From: Methanolapillus africanus
Lineage (GTDB): Archaea; Halobacteriota; Methanosarcinia; Methanosarcinales; Methanosarcinaceae
Reading direction: 5' to 3'
Length of the DNA stretch: 64,000 nt
Assembly (NCBI RefSeq): GCF_032714475.1
Contig: NZ_JAWDKD010000021.1
Span: 62,001 to 126,000, forward strand
A program made the position numbers and the translations under genes. Shown piece after piece: positions 35,728-43,992 of this stretch (its first letter is position 1; each line of letters begins with the position of its first letter). Under the pieces are notes generated by a model. That model worked only from the letters and a program-made list of their open reading frames with translations. It ran no database searches and was not told the origin of the DNA.

Positions 35728-38241
35728 ATGGCGAGAACTGACAAAAACACGGAACGGATCGAACTGGTCCGGTATGAAAAAGAATCCAATGAAAACGGAG
35801 GAAACCGGACGCCGGAAAAGGAAGCCGTCATTGAAAAGAAGGAACCGGCGGTCAAGGGGCCGGAAATTCAATTGGGCGTCGAAAAAGTTTATCCGACCGA
35901 CGACTACGGCAAAGGCATTATTCCGCTGACCAGCGACATTATGGAACAGCTCGGCGTTTCTGTCGGCGAAGCGGTTGAAATCGAAGGCGAACGCAAAACC
36001 GTGGCCCGGGTTTGGAAGGCCAACATTTTGGACGGCGTCGACGATTCCGTCCGGATTGATACGTTTATCCGCTACAATGCCAAAGTGTCCGTCGGCGACC
36101 GCGTGACCATCCGAAAAGCAAAAGCCGTTCCCGCCAAAAAAATCACAATTGCGCCGCTGGAAGGCGAAAAAATTTCCCTCACCAAAGAAATTGAGGACAA
36201 TATCAAATACAACATCCGGGAACGCTATCTTGTCAAGGAAGACATCATTCCGGTCCGAAAAGATTTGCTGCCGCTGGCCGAATTCTTTTCCGAGCCGGAG
36301 ATGAAAAAGCAAACGATCGAATTTATGGTGACTCAAGTCACGCCGTCGAAAGCCACCGTCCTCATTACAAACGAAACACAAATCGTTTTTGAGAAAAGCG
36401 CCGACGGATTCCGCAAAAAATACATTTCCTACGAAGACATCGGCGGGCTTTCCGGCGAACTTCAGGAAATCCGCGACGCGGTCGAGCTGCCGATGAAGCA
36501 GCCGCGCCTCTTTAAGAAATTGAAAATCGACCCGCCGAAAGGTTTGATTCTTCACGGCATCCCCGGCACCGGAAAAACCATGATTGCGCGCGCCGTCGCC
36601 GACGAAATCGGCGCCAACTTCTATTATGTCGCCGGCCCTGAAATCGTGCGCGGCGGCTACGGCCAAAGCGAAGAAATGATCCGCAACCTTTTCCAAGACG
36701 CCGCCAAAAATGCGCCGGCAATTATTTTTATCGATGAAATAGACTCCATCGCGCCCAAACGTGAAAACTCAGGTGAAGTCGAGCGCCGCATCGTTTCTCA
36801 GTTGCTGACCGTGATGGACGGCATGATGGACACAACCCAAGTCTTTGTGATCGCCGCAACCAACCGCCTGCACACGATTGATCCCGCTCTGCGCCGCCCC
36901 GGCCGTTTCGACCGGGAAATTGAAATCGGCGCGCCGGACCAAGCCGGACGGGAAGAAATTATCAGCATCCATACGCGGTTTATGCCGTTGGACGGCTCGC
37001 CCGCGCTTCGAAAAGCGGAAACGGCACTGAGAGAAACAAAACAAAAAATGATTGCGGAAAACAACGGCGTCGACGATCAAATCGATAACGATGAGAACAT
37101 CGCCCGCCTGACGCAAAAAATTGCCGTCCTTCGGGAAACGTATGAAGCGGACAAGAAAACACTCTTCAAAGAGTTGGCGGTTCGGACGCAAGGATTCGTC
37201 GGCGCGGATTTGTCGGCGCTGGCGCGCGAAGCGGCCCTGTTCGCGATCAAAAGAATTGCGCCCATCCTTGATTTGGATGAAAAAATTCCGGACTCGGTTT
37301 TGGAAGAATTGGTCGTCACCCGCGACGACTTCGAACAAGCCTTGAAAAAGAGCGAGCCGTCGGCCCTTCGTGAAATTTTCGTCGAAATTCCGGAAATTTC
37401 ATGGAACAACATCGGCGGTCTCGACGACGTCAAGCAGCAAATTATCGAAACGGTCGAGTGGCCGCTCAAATTCCCGGAAAAATTCACCCGGATGGGCATT
37501 GAGCCGCCGACCGGAATTCTGCTTTACGGACCGCCCGGTACCGGAAAAACGATGCTGGCACAAGCCGTCGCCCACGAATCGGAAGCGAGTTTCATCAGCG
37601 TGAAAAGCACGGAACTGCTTCTCAAATGGGTCGGCGAATCCGAAAAAGCCATCAAAGAGATTTTCAGAAAAGCTAAACAAGCGTCTCCGACCATTATTTT
37701 CTTTGACGAAATCGACGCCTTTGCAACCATCCGCGACGGCAGTTCCACCGGAACGCGCTCGGTCGCCGAAAGCACGCTCAACCAAATGCTGGTTGAAATG
37801 GACGGCATCGAACGCCTCAAAGACGTTTTCATTATTGCCGCGACCAACCGCCCCGAAATTTTGGATCCGGCCTTGTTGCGCCCCGGCCGCCTCGACCGTT
37901 TGGTTTACGTCGGCGCGCCCGATTTGCCCGGCCGCAAAGCCATTTTTGAAATTTATTTGAAAAACACGCCGACCGCCCGGGACGTCAACATCGACGACCT
38001 CGCGGACATGACGGAAAGATACACCGGCGCCGACATTGAAGCGGTTTGCCGGGAAGCTGTGATGACCGCGCTGCGCAAAAACTTCGACGTCGACATCATC
38101 AAAATGGACGACTTCAAAGAAGCGCTCAACGTTGTCAAGCCGACCGTCACCGAAGACCTCAGCGATCAATACAAGATGATTGTGGACTACATCACCGGAA
38201 AAGATTCGCCGGACGACGATCATTCCATGGCTTACAGATAA
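35728..38241 (+). CDS. AAA+ ATPase, CDC48/VAT family
   Basis: 837 residues, about 90 longer than the usual archaeal VAT/CDC48. An N-terminal charged extension (about 1-45) is followed by the CDC48 N domain (GKGIIPLTSDIMEQLGVSVGEAVEI), D1 with Walker A GIPGTGKT (277-284) and Walker B IIFIDEID (about 332), and D2 with GPPGTGKT (601-608) and IIFFDEID (about 656). Arg fingers and second-region motifs (ATNRPEILDPALLRPGRLDR) are intact. D1 has an unusual insertion of about 50 charged residues (about 425-480, predicted coiled coil). Unfolds tagged proteins for degradation or disassembly. Confidence 0.95.
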   Translation: MARTDKNTERIELVRYEKESNENGGNRTPEKEAVIEKKEPAVKGPEIQLGVEKVYPTDDYGKGIIPLTSDIMEQLGVSVGEAVEIEGERKTVARVWKANILDGVDDSVRIDTFIRYNAKVSVGDRVTIRKAKAVPAKKITIAPLEGEKISLTKEIEDNIKYNIRERYLVKEDIIPVRKDLLPLAEFFSEPEMKKQTIEFMVTQVTPSKATVLITNETQIVFEKSADGFRKKYISYEDIGGLSGELQEIRDAVELPMKQPRLFKKLKIDPPKGLILHGIPGTGKTMIARAVADEIGANFYYVAGPEIVRGGYGQSEEMIRNLFQDAAKNAPAIIFIDEIDSIAPKRENSGEVERRIVSQLLTVMDGMMDTTQVFVIAATNRLHTIDPALRRPGRFDREIEIGAPDQAGREEIISIHTRFMPLDGSPALRKAETALRETKQKMIAENNGVDDQIDNDENIARLTQKIAVLRETYEADKKTLFKELAVRTQGFVGADLSALAREAALFAIKRIAPILDLDEKIPDSVLEELVVTRDDFEQALKKSEPSALREIFVEIPEISWNNIGGLDDVKQQIIETVEWPLKFPEKFTRMGIEPPTGILLYGPPGTGKTMLAQAVAHESEASFISVKSTELLLKWVGESEKAIKEIFRKAKQASPTIIFFDEIDAFATIRDGSSTGTRSVAESTLNQMLVEMDGIERLKDVFIIAATNRPEILDPALLRPGRLDRLVYVGAPDLPGRKAIFEIYLKNTPTARDVNIDDLADMTERYTGADIEAVCREAVMTALRKNFDVDIIKMDDFKEALNVVKPTVTEDLSDQYKMIVDYITGKDSPDDDHSMAYR

Positions 38242-38304
38242 AAGCCGGGCGGACGGAAAATAAACGTCGATCATCCGGCAAAAAAAGACGGATGAACGCA
38301 AACA

Positions 38305-38322
38305 GATGAAAATATATATAAA
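38305..38322 (+). promoter_or_regulatory. TATA element of the PRC-barrel gene
   Basis: AAAATATATATAAAAC at about 38308-38323, about 130 bases before the ATG at 38452, with an AT-rich leader. The ribosome site is GAGGAAA at 38441-38447. Confidence 0.45.
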
Positions 38323-38451
38323 ACAAAAGCGATTTATCATATCCATAGAAGAATATATTTTGAATATATTATTCAAAATAATAATCGAACTCATTGCAAT
38401 TGAATTTTCACACAATTCAACAAAAAGTTAAACCCATTCAGAGGAAATAAA

Positions 38452-38715
38452 ATGAAATATTACGCCAAAACCCTTCTGGACAACAAGCAAGTCATGTCCA
38501 CCGACGCCAAAGAACTCGGAACGCTTGATGACATTTACATCGACGCCAAAACCGGAAACATTACCGAACTCGTGATTTCCCCGAGCGACGCGCTCGATGT
38601 GACCAAATACAGAAAGGAAGAAGACTACATTTTAGTGCCGTTTTCCGCTGTCAGCGCCGTGAAAGACTACATCATCGTCGACAAAGACAAAGCGAAATCT
38701 TTCATCGCCAAATAA
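38452..38715 (+). CDS. PRC-barrel domain protein
   Basis: 87 residues, one PRC-barrel: VMSTDAKELGTLDDIYIDAKTGNITELVISP, DYILVPFSAVSAVKDYIIVD. Small PRC-barrel proteins are abundant in methanogens; some bind RNA or RNase P partners, others have no known role. Its own promoter and a terminator suggest a monocistronic mRNA. Confidence 0.9.
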   Translation: MKYYAKTLLDNKQVMSTDAKELGTLDDIYIDAKTGNITELVISPSDALDVTKYRKEEDYILVPFSAVSAVKDYIIVDKDKAKSFIAK

Positions 38716-38721
38716 ACAAAA

Positions 38722-38752
38722 TCAAAAAAAGGATTTCATTTCCTTTTTTCTC
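38722..38752 (+). terminator. A/T-hairpin terminator after the PRC-barrel gene
   Basis: AAAAAAGGA paired with TCCTTTTTT over a short loop, 8 bases after the stop, continuing into a T-run. Confidence 0.6.
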
Positions 38753-38814
38753 TTTTCTTTATTTTTGTATTTTATTTTTCGTTTTTATTTCTGATTCACA
38801 AATCTTATTCTGTT

Positions 38815-39095
38815 TATTTTTGGCGGCCGTCGCCGCGCGCGTTATAGCGACACGTTTTTGTGAATCGGCAAAAACCGGATTTGGTTTTGAATTGTTTCAT
38901 TCAATTTAATTACAGATCGGTTTTGTTGCTGTTGCCCATCCCGGAAGTTCGCCCGCAAGTTCAGACTTTTCATGAGCGAAGCGAATGAAAATGTCTGAAC
39001 TTGGCGGAAACCGCTAGAAAATAAGATGTAAGTAATTGACAGATTCTGATTGCACCTGCAGTTGACAGGTTCCGATTGCACCTGCTGCATATAAT
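38815..39095. repeat. Composite intergenic repeat, copy 8 (rearranged)
   Basis: GC core at 38815-38853 (CCGCGCGCGTTATAGCGACA) after the PRC-barrel gene. Instead of the usual hairpin, a different one lies at 38957-39002: arms AAGTTCAGAC(T)TTTTCAT and ATGAAAATGTCTGAACTT around GAGCGAAGCGA, related to the module seen at 16487 and 25723. Two units of the 34-bp family follow (GATTGCACCTGCAGTTGACA, 39049-39090), pointing the opposite way relative to the core from the other copies. Confidence 0.65.
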
Positions 39096-39125
39096 AAATC
39101 TCAATCGTTTTGGCAAAATGGAAGG

Positions 39126-39182
39126 ATTTTATATTTTATCCGCCAATTTAAATTAAATGGAATTTCCATGAAAAGGAGACGG
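39126..39182 (+). promoter_or_regulatory. arsM promoter and ribosome binding site
   Basis: TATA element TTTTATATTTTA at about 39128-39139, then AAAAGGAGA at 39170-39178 before ATG 39187. Confidence 0.6.
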
Positions 39183-39186
39183 TTTT

Positions 39187-40242
39187 ATGGGTGACATTAA
39201 TGAAAACATCAAAGAATATTACGGCAAAGTCCTGCAAAGTACAGCGGATTTGAAAAGCAAAGCCTGCTGCTGTTCGCCATCTTCCGCATCTAAAGAAGTC
39301 AAAGAAACGCTGACCTTGATTGCGGACGAAGTGGCTGCCAGATATTACGGCTGCGGTTCGCCCTTACCGCCGTTGCTTGACGGCATGACGGTTTTGGATT
39401 TGGGTTGCGGCAGCGGCCTGGACGTTTACGTCGCGGCCAAACTCGTCGGCGAACACGGAAAAGTGATCGGCGTCGACATGACGCCGGAGCAGCTTGACGT
39501 CGCCCGAAAATACGAAGACGAGCAGCGTCGGCGGTTTGGTTACAGCAAATCCAACACACATTTCATAAACGGCTACATTGAAGATTTGCGTTCGGCCGGA
39601 ATTGAAGAAAATTCCGTTGACGTTGTCATCTCCAACTGCGTCATCAACCTCTCACCGCACAAAGAAAAAGTGTTTGAGGAAATCCGGCGTGTCTTAAAAC
39701 CCGGCGGAGAACTTTATTTTTCGGATGTGTTCGCCGACAGGCGCATTCCCGATCATTTGGCAACCGATCCGGTCTTGCGCGGCGAATGCATTGGCGGTGC
39801 AATGTACGTTGAAGATTTCCGCCGCATGATGCAGCGGACCGGTTTTACAGATTTCCGTTACAAATCCATCCGGAAATTGGATCTGGACAATGAAGCCATC
39901 ATCGAAAAAATCGGTTTTGCAAACTTTACGGAGCGGACGGTCCGAGCCTTTAAGTTAGATGATCTGGAAGATATTTGCGAGGATTACGGACAGGTTGCCG
40001 TTTATACCGGCAATATCCCCGACTACCCGCATTTCTTTGATCTGGATGATCACCACCGCTTTTTCACCGGCAAACCGCTCTTGGTTTGCGGCAACACAGC
40101 GTCCATGTTGGAAAATACGCGCTACGCGTCTGCGTTTAAGATTATCGGCGACCGTTCGACGCATTACGGCGCTTTTGACGGCTGCGGAACTTCAAGCGAA
40201 GACGATCGGCCGGATAATGGCGGCGGTTCATGTTGTTGCTGA
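39187..40242 (+). CDS. arsM: Arsenite S-adenosylmethionine methyltransferase
   Basis: 351 residues. SAM-binding core VLDLGCGSGLDVYVAAKLVG and IGVDMTPEQLDVARKY, then ISNCVINLSPHKEKVF, the conserved ArsM segment with its Cys. N-terminal ACCCSPSS-like Cys cluster (CCCSPSS at about 23-29), a further Cys in VLRGECIGGAMY, and a C-terminal GGGSCCC tail give the As(III)-binding cysteines. Methylates arsenite to mono/di-methyl species, a detoxification common in methanogens. No arsR or arsB neighbour. Monocistronic. Confidence 0.95.
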   Translation: MGDINENIKEYYGKVLQSTADLKSKACCCSPSSASKEVKETLTLIADEVAARYYGCGSPLPPLLDGMTVLDLGCGSGLDVYVAAKLVGEHGKVIGVDMTPEQLDVARKYEDEQRRRFGYSKSNTHFINGYIEDLRSAGIEENSVDVVISNCVINLSPHKEKVFEEIRRVLKPGGELYFSDVFADRRIPDHLATDPVLRGECIGGAMYVEDFRRMMQRTGFTDFRYKSIRKLDLDNEAIIEKIGFANFTERTVRAFKLDDLEDICEDYGQVAVYTGNIPDYPHFFDLDDHHRFFTGKPLLVCGNTASMLENTRYASAFKIIGDRSTHYGAFDGCGTSSEDDRPDNGGGSCCC

Positions 40243-40282
40243 AATAAATTGACCATCGTTTTTGAAAAATCTAAATGAAAAA

Positions 40283-40323
40283 GTGTCGCCGTAACGCGCG
40301 CGCATGCCGTCCACCAAAAAAAG
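40283..40323 (+). repeat. Isolated GC core of the composite repeat (copy 9)
   Basis: GTGTCGCCGTAACGCGCGCG continuing to CATGCCGTCCACC and an A-run, in the 122-base gap between convergent arsM and purB. No hairpin or array accompanies it. It lies 42 bases from the purB stop, showing that the core can occur alone. Confidence 0.8.
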
Positions 40324-40364
40324 AAAATAGAAAAAAACAGAAATAGAAAAAAAGGCAAAATCAA

Positions 40365-41717
40365 TCAGATTTTGCCGGCGTATTTTTTCATCAACTTTTT
40401 GTTGAGATTTTCCACTTGAGGAACAGCCGTTCCAATGTATTTGTACGGGTCGACCAAGTTCTCAATGTCATCTTTTGTTAAGATGGCAGCCACATCCTTG
40501 TTTTCCAAAAGAACGGTGCGGAAGTGTTTCTTTTCTTCAACGGCTTTCATGGCGGATTCGCGGACAAGCTCGTGCGCTTCCTGACGGCCGACGCCGCGGT
40601 TCGTGAGCTCGATCATGATCGCTTCGCCCATGTTGAGACCGTTCAAAAGATCCAAGTTTTTCTTGATGCCGTCGTGGTTGAAACGGAGATTTTCAAGCAC
40701 ATTGATGCCGAGATTGATGATGTGGTCCGTTAAAATGGTACATTCCGGGAAAACAATGCGTTCGGACGACGAGTTTGTGAGGTCGCGCTCATCCCAAAGC
40801 GTGTTGTTGAGCAGTTCGGTTTCAATGAACCCGCGAACGATTCTGGCGAGACCGCAAATCTGTTCCGACTTGATCGGATTGCGCTTGTGCGGCATGGTCG
40901 ACGATCCGACTTGTTTTTTGCCGAATCCTTCTTCCAGTTCCGCAATTTCACTGCGCTGCATGGACCGGATTTCAACGCCGATTTTGTCGAGTGTTGTGAC
41001 GACGTTGCCCATCCACATCACGAATTCGGCGTGGCGGTCGCGCTGAATCAGCTGGTTGGACACATCAACGGAGCCAATGCCCAAGTATTCCATCGTTTTC
41101 TTTTGAACCTCAATGCCGTGCGTGCCGAAAGCCGCTTGCGTGCCGACGGCGCCGGTCAGTTGGCCGACCAAAAGGCGCGGCTTGAGTTCGGCGAGGCGGT
41201 CGATTTGGCGGTCCACTTCAGACGCCCAGATCGCAAAGCGAAGACCGTAAGTTGTCGGAACGCCGATCTGTCCGTGCGTGCGACCGCAACAGACGGTGTT
41301 TTTGTGTTCGTCCGACAGGCGGACCAAGACTTTCAAGAGGCGGAAAAGTTTGTCTTCAAAAATGACGACAGCGTCTTTGAATTGAAGCGCGGTCGCCGTG
41401 TCCAAAATATCGTTGGACGTCGCCCCGAAGTGAACCCACCGGCCGGCGTCGTCGGCGCACTGTTCGGAAATCGCCTTCACCACCGCCATCATGTCGTGGT
41501 TGATTTCGCGCTCGATTTCATCGACGCGTTCCCATTCGACCAACGGAAGTGCTTTTTCGATTTCAATGGCGGCGCTTTTCGGGATCATACCCAAATCGGC
41601 TTCGGCTTTCGAGAGCGCAATTTCAGTTTCGACCAACGTTTTTAACCGGCGTTCCTGAGACCACACGGCTTTCATTTCAGCAGTTCCGTAACGGAACTCA
41701 ATCGGATGAATCGGCAT
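40365..41717 (-). CDS. purB: Adenylosuccinate lyase
   Basis: 450 residues, usual length. Acts twice in purine synthesis (SAICAR and adenylosuccinate). Fumarase-superfamily signature GSSTMPHKRNPIKSEQ, the active-site His regions in WVHFGATSNDILDTATA and CCGRTHGQIGVPTTYG, and the N-terminal start PIHPIEFRYG. ATG 41717, with GAGTC(AAAATT) as a poor ribosome site. Ends convergently with arsM. Confidence 0.97.
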   Translation of the reverse strand: MPIHPIEFRYGTAEMKAVWSQERRLKTLVETEIALSKAEADLGMIPKSAAIEIEKALPLVEWERVDEIEREINHDMMAVVKAISEQCADDAGRWVHFGATSNDILDTATALQFKDAVVIFEDKLFRLLKVLVRLSDEHKNTVCCGRTHGQIGVPTTYGLRFAIWASEVDRQIDRLAELKPRLLVGQLTGAVGTQAAFGTHGIEVQKKTMEYLGIGSVDVSNQLIQRDRHAEFVMWMGNVVTTLDKIGVEIRSMQRSEIAELEEGFGKKQVGSSTMPHKRNPIKSEQICGLARIVRGFIETELLNNTLWDERDLTNSSSERIVFPECTILTDHIINLGINVLENLRFNHDGIKKNLDLLNGLNMGEAIMIELTNRGVGRQEAHELVRESAMKAVEEKKHFRTVLLENKDVAAILTKDDIENLVDPYKYIGTAVPQVENLNKKLMKKYAGKI

Positions 41718-41925
41718 AATTTTGACTCCATAATAATGTCATAAATTAAAGGAATGAGATCAAATTGAAAAGAATAATAATAGGATAATCTGAGTAGTGG
41801 AAAATGAAGAATGTAGTTTATAAATTTAATGAATTTGCTAGCCAGTATAAAATTCACAAATCCATTTTATTACCCAAAGTCACAAGTCCACAAAGTTCAA
41901 GAACTTTATAGAAATAATCGTAAAT

Positions 41926-42534
41926 ATGTTTCTTGATTGGATAATATCTACATTTAATTTATTACCTTATGACGATCAAAATGCAGCAGCATATTATAAT
42001 TTTTTGTTGGCTATTACTACATTTTTATTCTTTTTAGCGACATTGGGAACAATTGTTCTTTCGTATCGTACATCAAAAACAGCCAATAAAGCATTGAAAA
42101 TTGCAAATGTTGAACATATCACCAGTGAAATTCAATTTTTAGAAAAGAAAATAGAAATGGAAAAAGGAGAGTTGAATTACTTATTAAATAATAAAGAATA
42201 CTTTGGAGATATTTTGGATCATGGGATTTTCACTCATGAAAATGAAGTTCATTTACAACTGGATGTTGAGAGAGTGTTATTAAAATTAGAAGATATGCGT
42301 CATGATAGCAGAAATTTTTATTTATACAATTATAAAACTGGGACAAATCCATTAGACAGTATTTCAGAAATCATGTACTATTATTCGGATTATTTTAGTG
42401 CAAAAAATTTTTCGAATTTGATTGATGAGTTATATAACTTAACAAGCGATGAAATCAATACATTAAAGAAAAACATACTTGTTAATGAAAATAAGTTGGA
42501 AAAATTAAATTTAAAAAAAGAAAAATTAGAATGA
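41926..42534 (+). CDS. Membrane-anchored coiled-coil protein, unknown
   Basis: 202 residues. One N-terminal membrane helix (about 27-48, FLLAITTFLFFLATLGTIVL), then a long helical, charged region (about 55-95 and 165-202) consistent with coiled coil: EIQFLEKKIEMEKGELNYLL and LKKNILVNENKLEKLNLKKE. No enzymatic motif. AT-rich composition unlike its neighbours; no clear ribosome site. Resembles small orphan proteins of acquired DNA. Confidence 0.6.
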   Translation: MFLDWIISTFNLLPYDDQNAAAYYNFLLAITTFLFFLATLGTIVLSYRTSKTANKALKIANVEHITSEIQFLEKKIEMEKGELNYLLNNKEYFGDILDHGIFTHENEVHLQLDVERVLLKLEDMRHDSRNFYLYNYKTGTNPLDSISEIMYYYSDYFSAKNFSNLIDELYNLTSDEINTLKKNILVNENKLEKLNLKKEKLE

Positions 42535-42919
42535 TTTTGTCATTTTATCATTCACCTTTTTCTAATATACATCATCAGAGGAGCAATGTAAAAGTGTACC
42601 ATAACCCTAGTATATCTTCTGATTAATATTTTGTTGTGCGAAAGAACTCTCAATTATTGGATTCTCTAAAAATAATTAATGATTTATTACAAATTTTTAT
42701 CATTTTACACAACTTGGACTTTTCCACAAAGCTGCAAAAAAGAAAGGATTTAAATAATTTGGATTCGGTTTTCATCCTTCTAAAAGGGGAATTAATCCAA
42801 AACTATTATATGTATTAAGTGCAAGTTTACATTCCTTTTTATCAATTCGAATCAAGCGGCGATTTATGAAACCGCCTCTTTCCGATTACATTTATCAAAA
42901 ATAATATCAGGTGAATTTT
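42535..42919. other. AT-rich gap with no convincing gene
   Basis: 385 bases of AT-rich DNA. A 60-codon open frame at 42636-42818 has a TTG start, no ribosome site and low-complexity content, and I do not call it. From 42850 a GCGG/CCGC inverted repeat (around 42855-42875) precedes the L40e gene. The L40e promoter is probably within 42820-42900. Confidence 0.4.
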
Positions 42920-43069
42920 ATGGGAAAATTTCCGGAAGCTGAAGAAAGATTATTGAAAAAGAAGATCTGTATGAAATGTAACGCCCGAAACTCTATTCGT
43001 GCAACCCGTTGCAGAAAATGCAACTACCCGAACCTTCGCTTAAAATCAAAAGACAAGAACGGAGCATGA
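42920..43069 (+). CDS. rpl40e: 50S ribosomal protein L40e
   Basis: 49 residues, a gene below the usual length cut-off. It reads MGKFPEAEERLLKKKICMKC, then NARNSIRATRCRKCNYPNLR and a Lys-rich end. The CMKCNAR...CRKCNYP zinc ribbon (two CxxC pairs) and the R/K-rich composition are diagnostic of archaeal L40e. CAGGTGA ribosome site before ATG 42920. The stop lies 7 bases before the GGGP synthase start: an operon. Confidence 0.95.
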   Translation: MGKFPEAEERLLKKKICMKCNARNSIRATRCRKCNYPNLRLKSKDKNGA

Positions 43070-43076
43070 TCCGAAA

Positions 43077-43832
43077 ATGACGGTGGAAGACTATCTCTCG
43101 GAAGTCATTCAAAGGGATGGCGTTGCCCATATCACTTTAATCGACCCTGCCTCCCAAAAACCGGAAGAATCCGTCCGGTTGGCGGTTGCGGCGGCGGAAG
43201 GCGGCACAGACGCCATTATGCTTGGCGGATCGACCGATGCCGGCGGCAACCTTTTGGACCTCACGGCCAAAATGATCAAAGAGAAAGTCAAACTCCCCAT
43301 CATTCTTTTCCCCGGAAACACAACCGGGTTTACAACAAACGCAGATTGCGTTTTGTTCATGAGCCTTCTCAACTCCCGCGACCCGAATTACATTGTCGGG
43401 AACCAAGTTCAAGGCGCGTTCACCCTTTATAAAGTCGGCATGGAATCCATCCCGATGGCGTATTTGGTGTGCGAACCCGGCGGCACCGTCGGCTGGGTCG
43501 GAGACGCCAAGCTTCTCCCCCGCAAAAAACCGGAACTTGCAGCGGCTTACGCTTTAACCGGAAAATATTTCGGCATGCGGTACACGTACCTTGAAGCCGG
43601 ATCCGGAGCGGACTCCCCGCTTCCGCCGGAAATGATCGGAACCGTCAAACACGTCTTAAAAGACAGCGTTCTCATCGTCGGCGGCGGTATTCGCGACGGA
43701 AAATCCGCAGCGATCTGCGCCAAAGCCGGTGCGGATATCATTGTAACCGGAACCGTCATTGAAAAAGCAGACAATGCTAAAGCATTGACGGCTGAGATTG
43801 TTCAAGGCGCCAAAGCCGGTAAAAAGGCTTAA
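43077..43832 (+). CDS. Geranylgeranylglyceryl phosphate synthase
   Basis: 251 residues, TIM barrel. Makes the first ether bond of archaeal lipids from sn-glycerol-1-phosphate and GGPP. Motifs: HITLIDPASQKPEESVRLAV, GGTDAIMLGGSTDAGGN, ILFPGNTTGFTTNADC, MSLLNSRDPNYIVGNQVQGA, EPGGTVGWVGDAKLLPRKKP, YLEAGSGADSPLPPEM and VGGGIRDGKSA (phosphate-binding). Almost every conserved block of the group II enzyme of Methanosarcina is present. Cotranscribed with L40e. Confidence 0.96.
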   Translation: MTVEDYLSEVIQRDGVAHITLIDPASQKPEESVRLAVAAAEGGTDAIMLGGSTDAGGNLLDLTAKMIKEKVKLPIILFPGNTTGFTTNADCVLFMSLLNSRDPNYIVGNQVQGAFTLYKVGMESIPMAYLVCEPGGTVGWVGDAKLLPRKKPELAAAYALTGKYFGMRYTYLEAGSGADSPLPPEMIGTVKHVLKDSVLIVGGGIRDGKSAAICAKAGADIIVTGTVIEKADNAKALTAEIVQGAKAGKKA

Positions 43833-43869
43833 AATCTTAATTTATTGATTCATTTATTTATTCTAATCC

Positions 43870-43899
43870 TTCGGCACTTTTGCCGAAACTTTTCTTTTT
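43870..43899 (+). terminator. Intrinsic-type terminator after GGGP synthase
   Basis: Perfect 7-bp stem TTCGGCA/TGCCGAA with loop CTTT (43870-43887), followed by AACTTTTCTTTTTT. Confidence 0.85.
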
Positions 43900-43992
43900 T
43901 ATAACGTCAACGTTTCATGGTTTTGAGATTCATCGAATGTCAGAGATTCATGGAAGACGTGACAATGATATGACTTGTCGGAGGCCCCGAGC

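Noticed and set aside
42636..42818. 60-codon open frame after the coiled-coil protein
   Set aside because: No ribosome site and low-complexity content; too weak to call.
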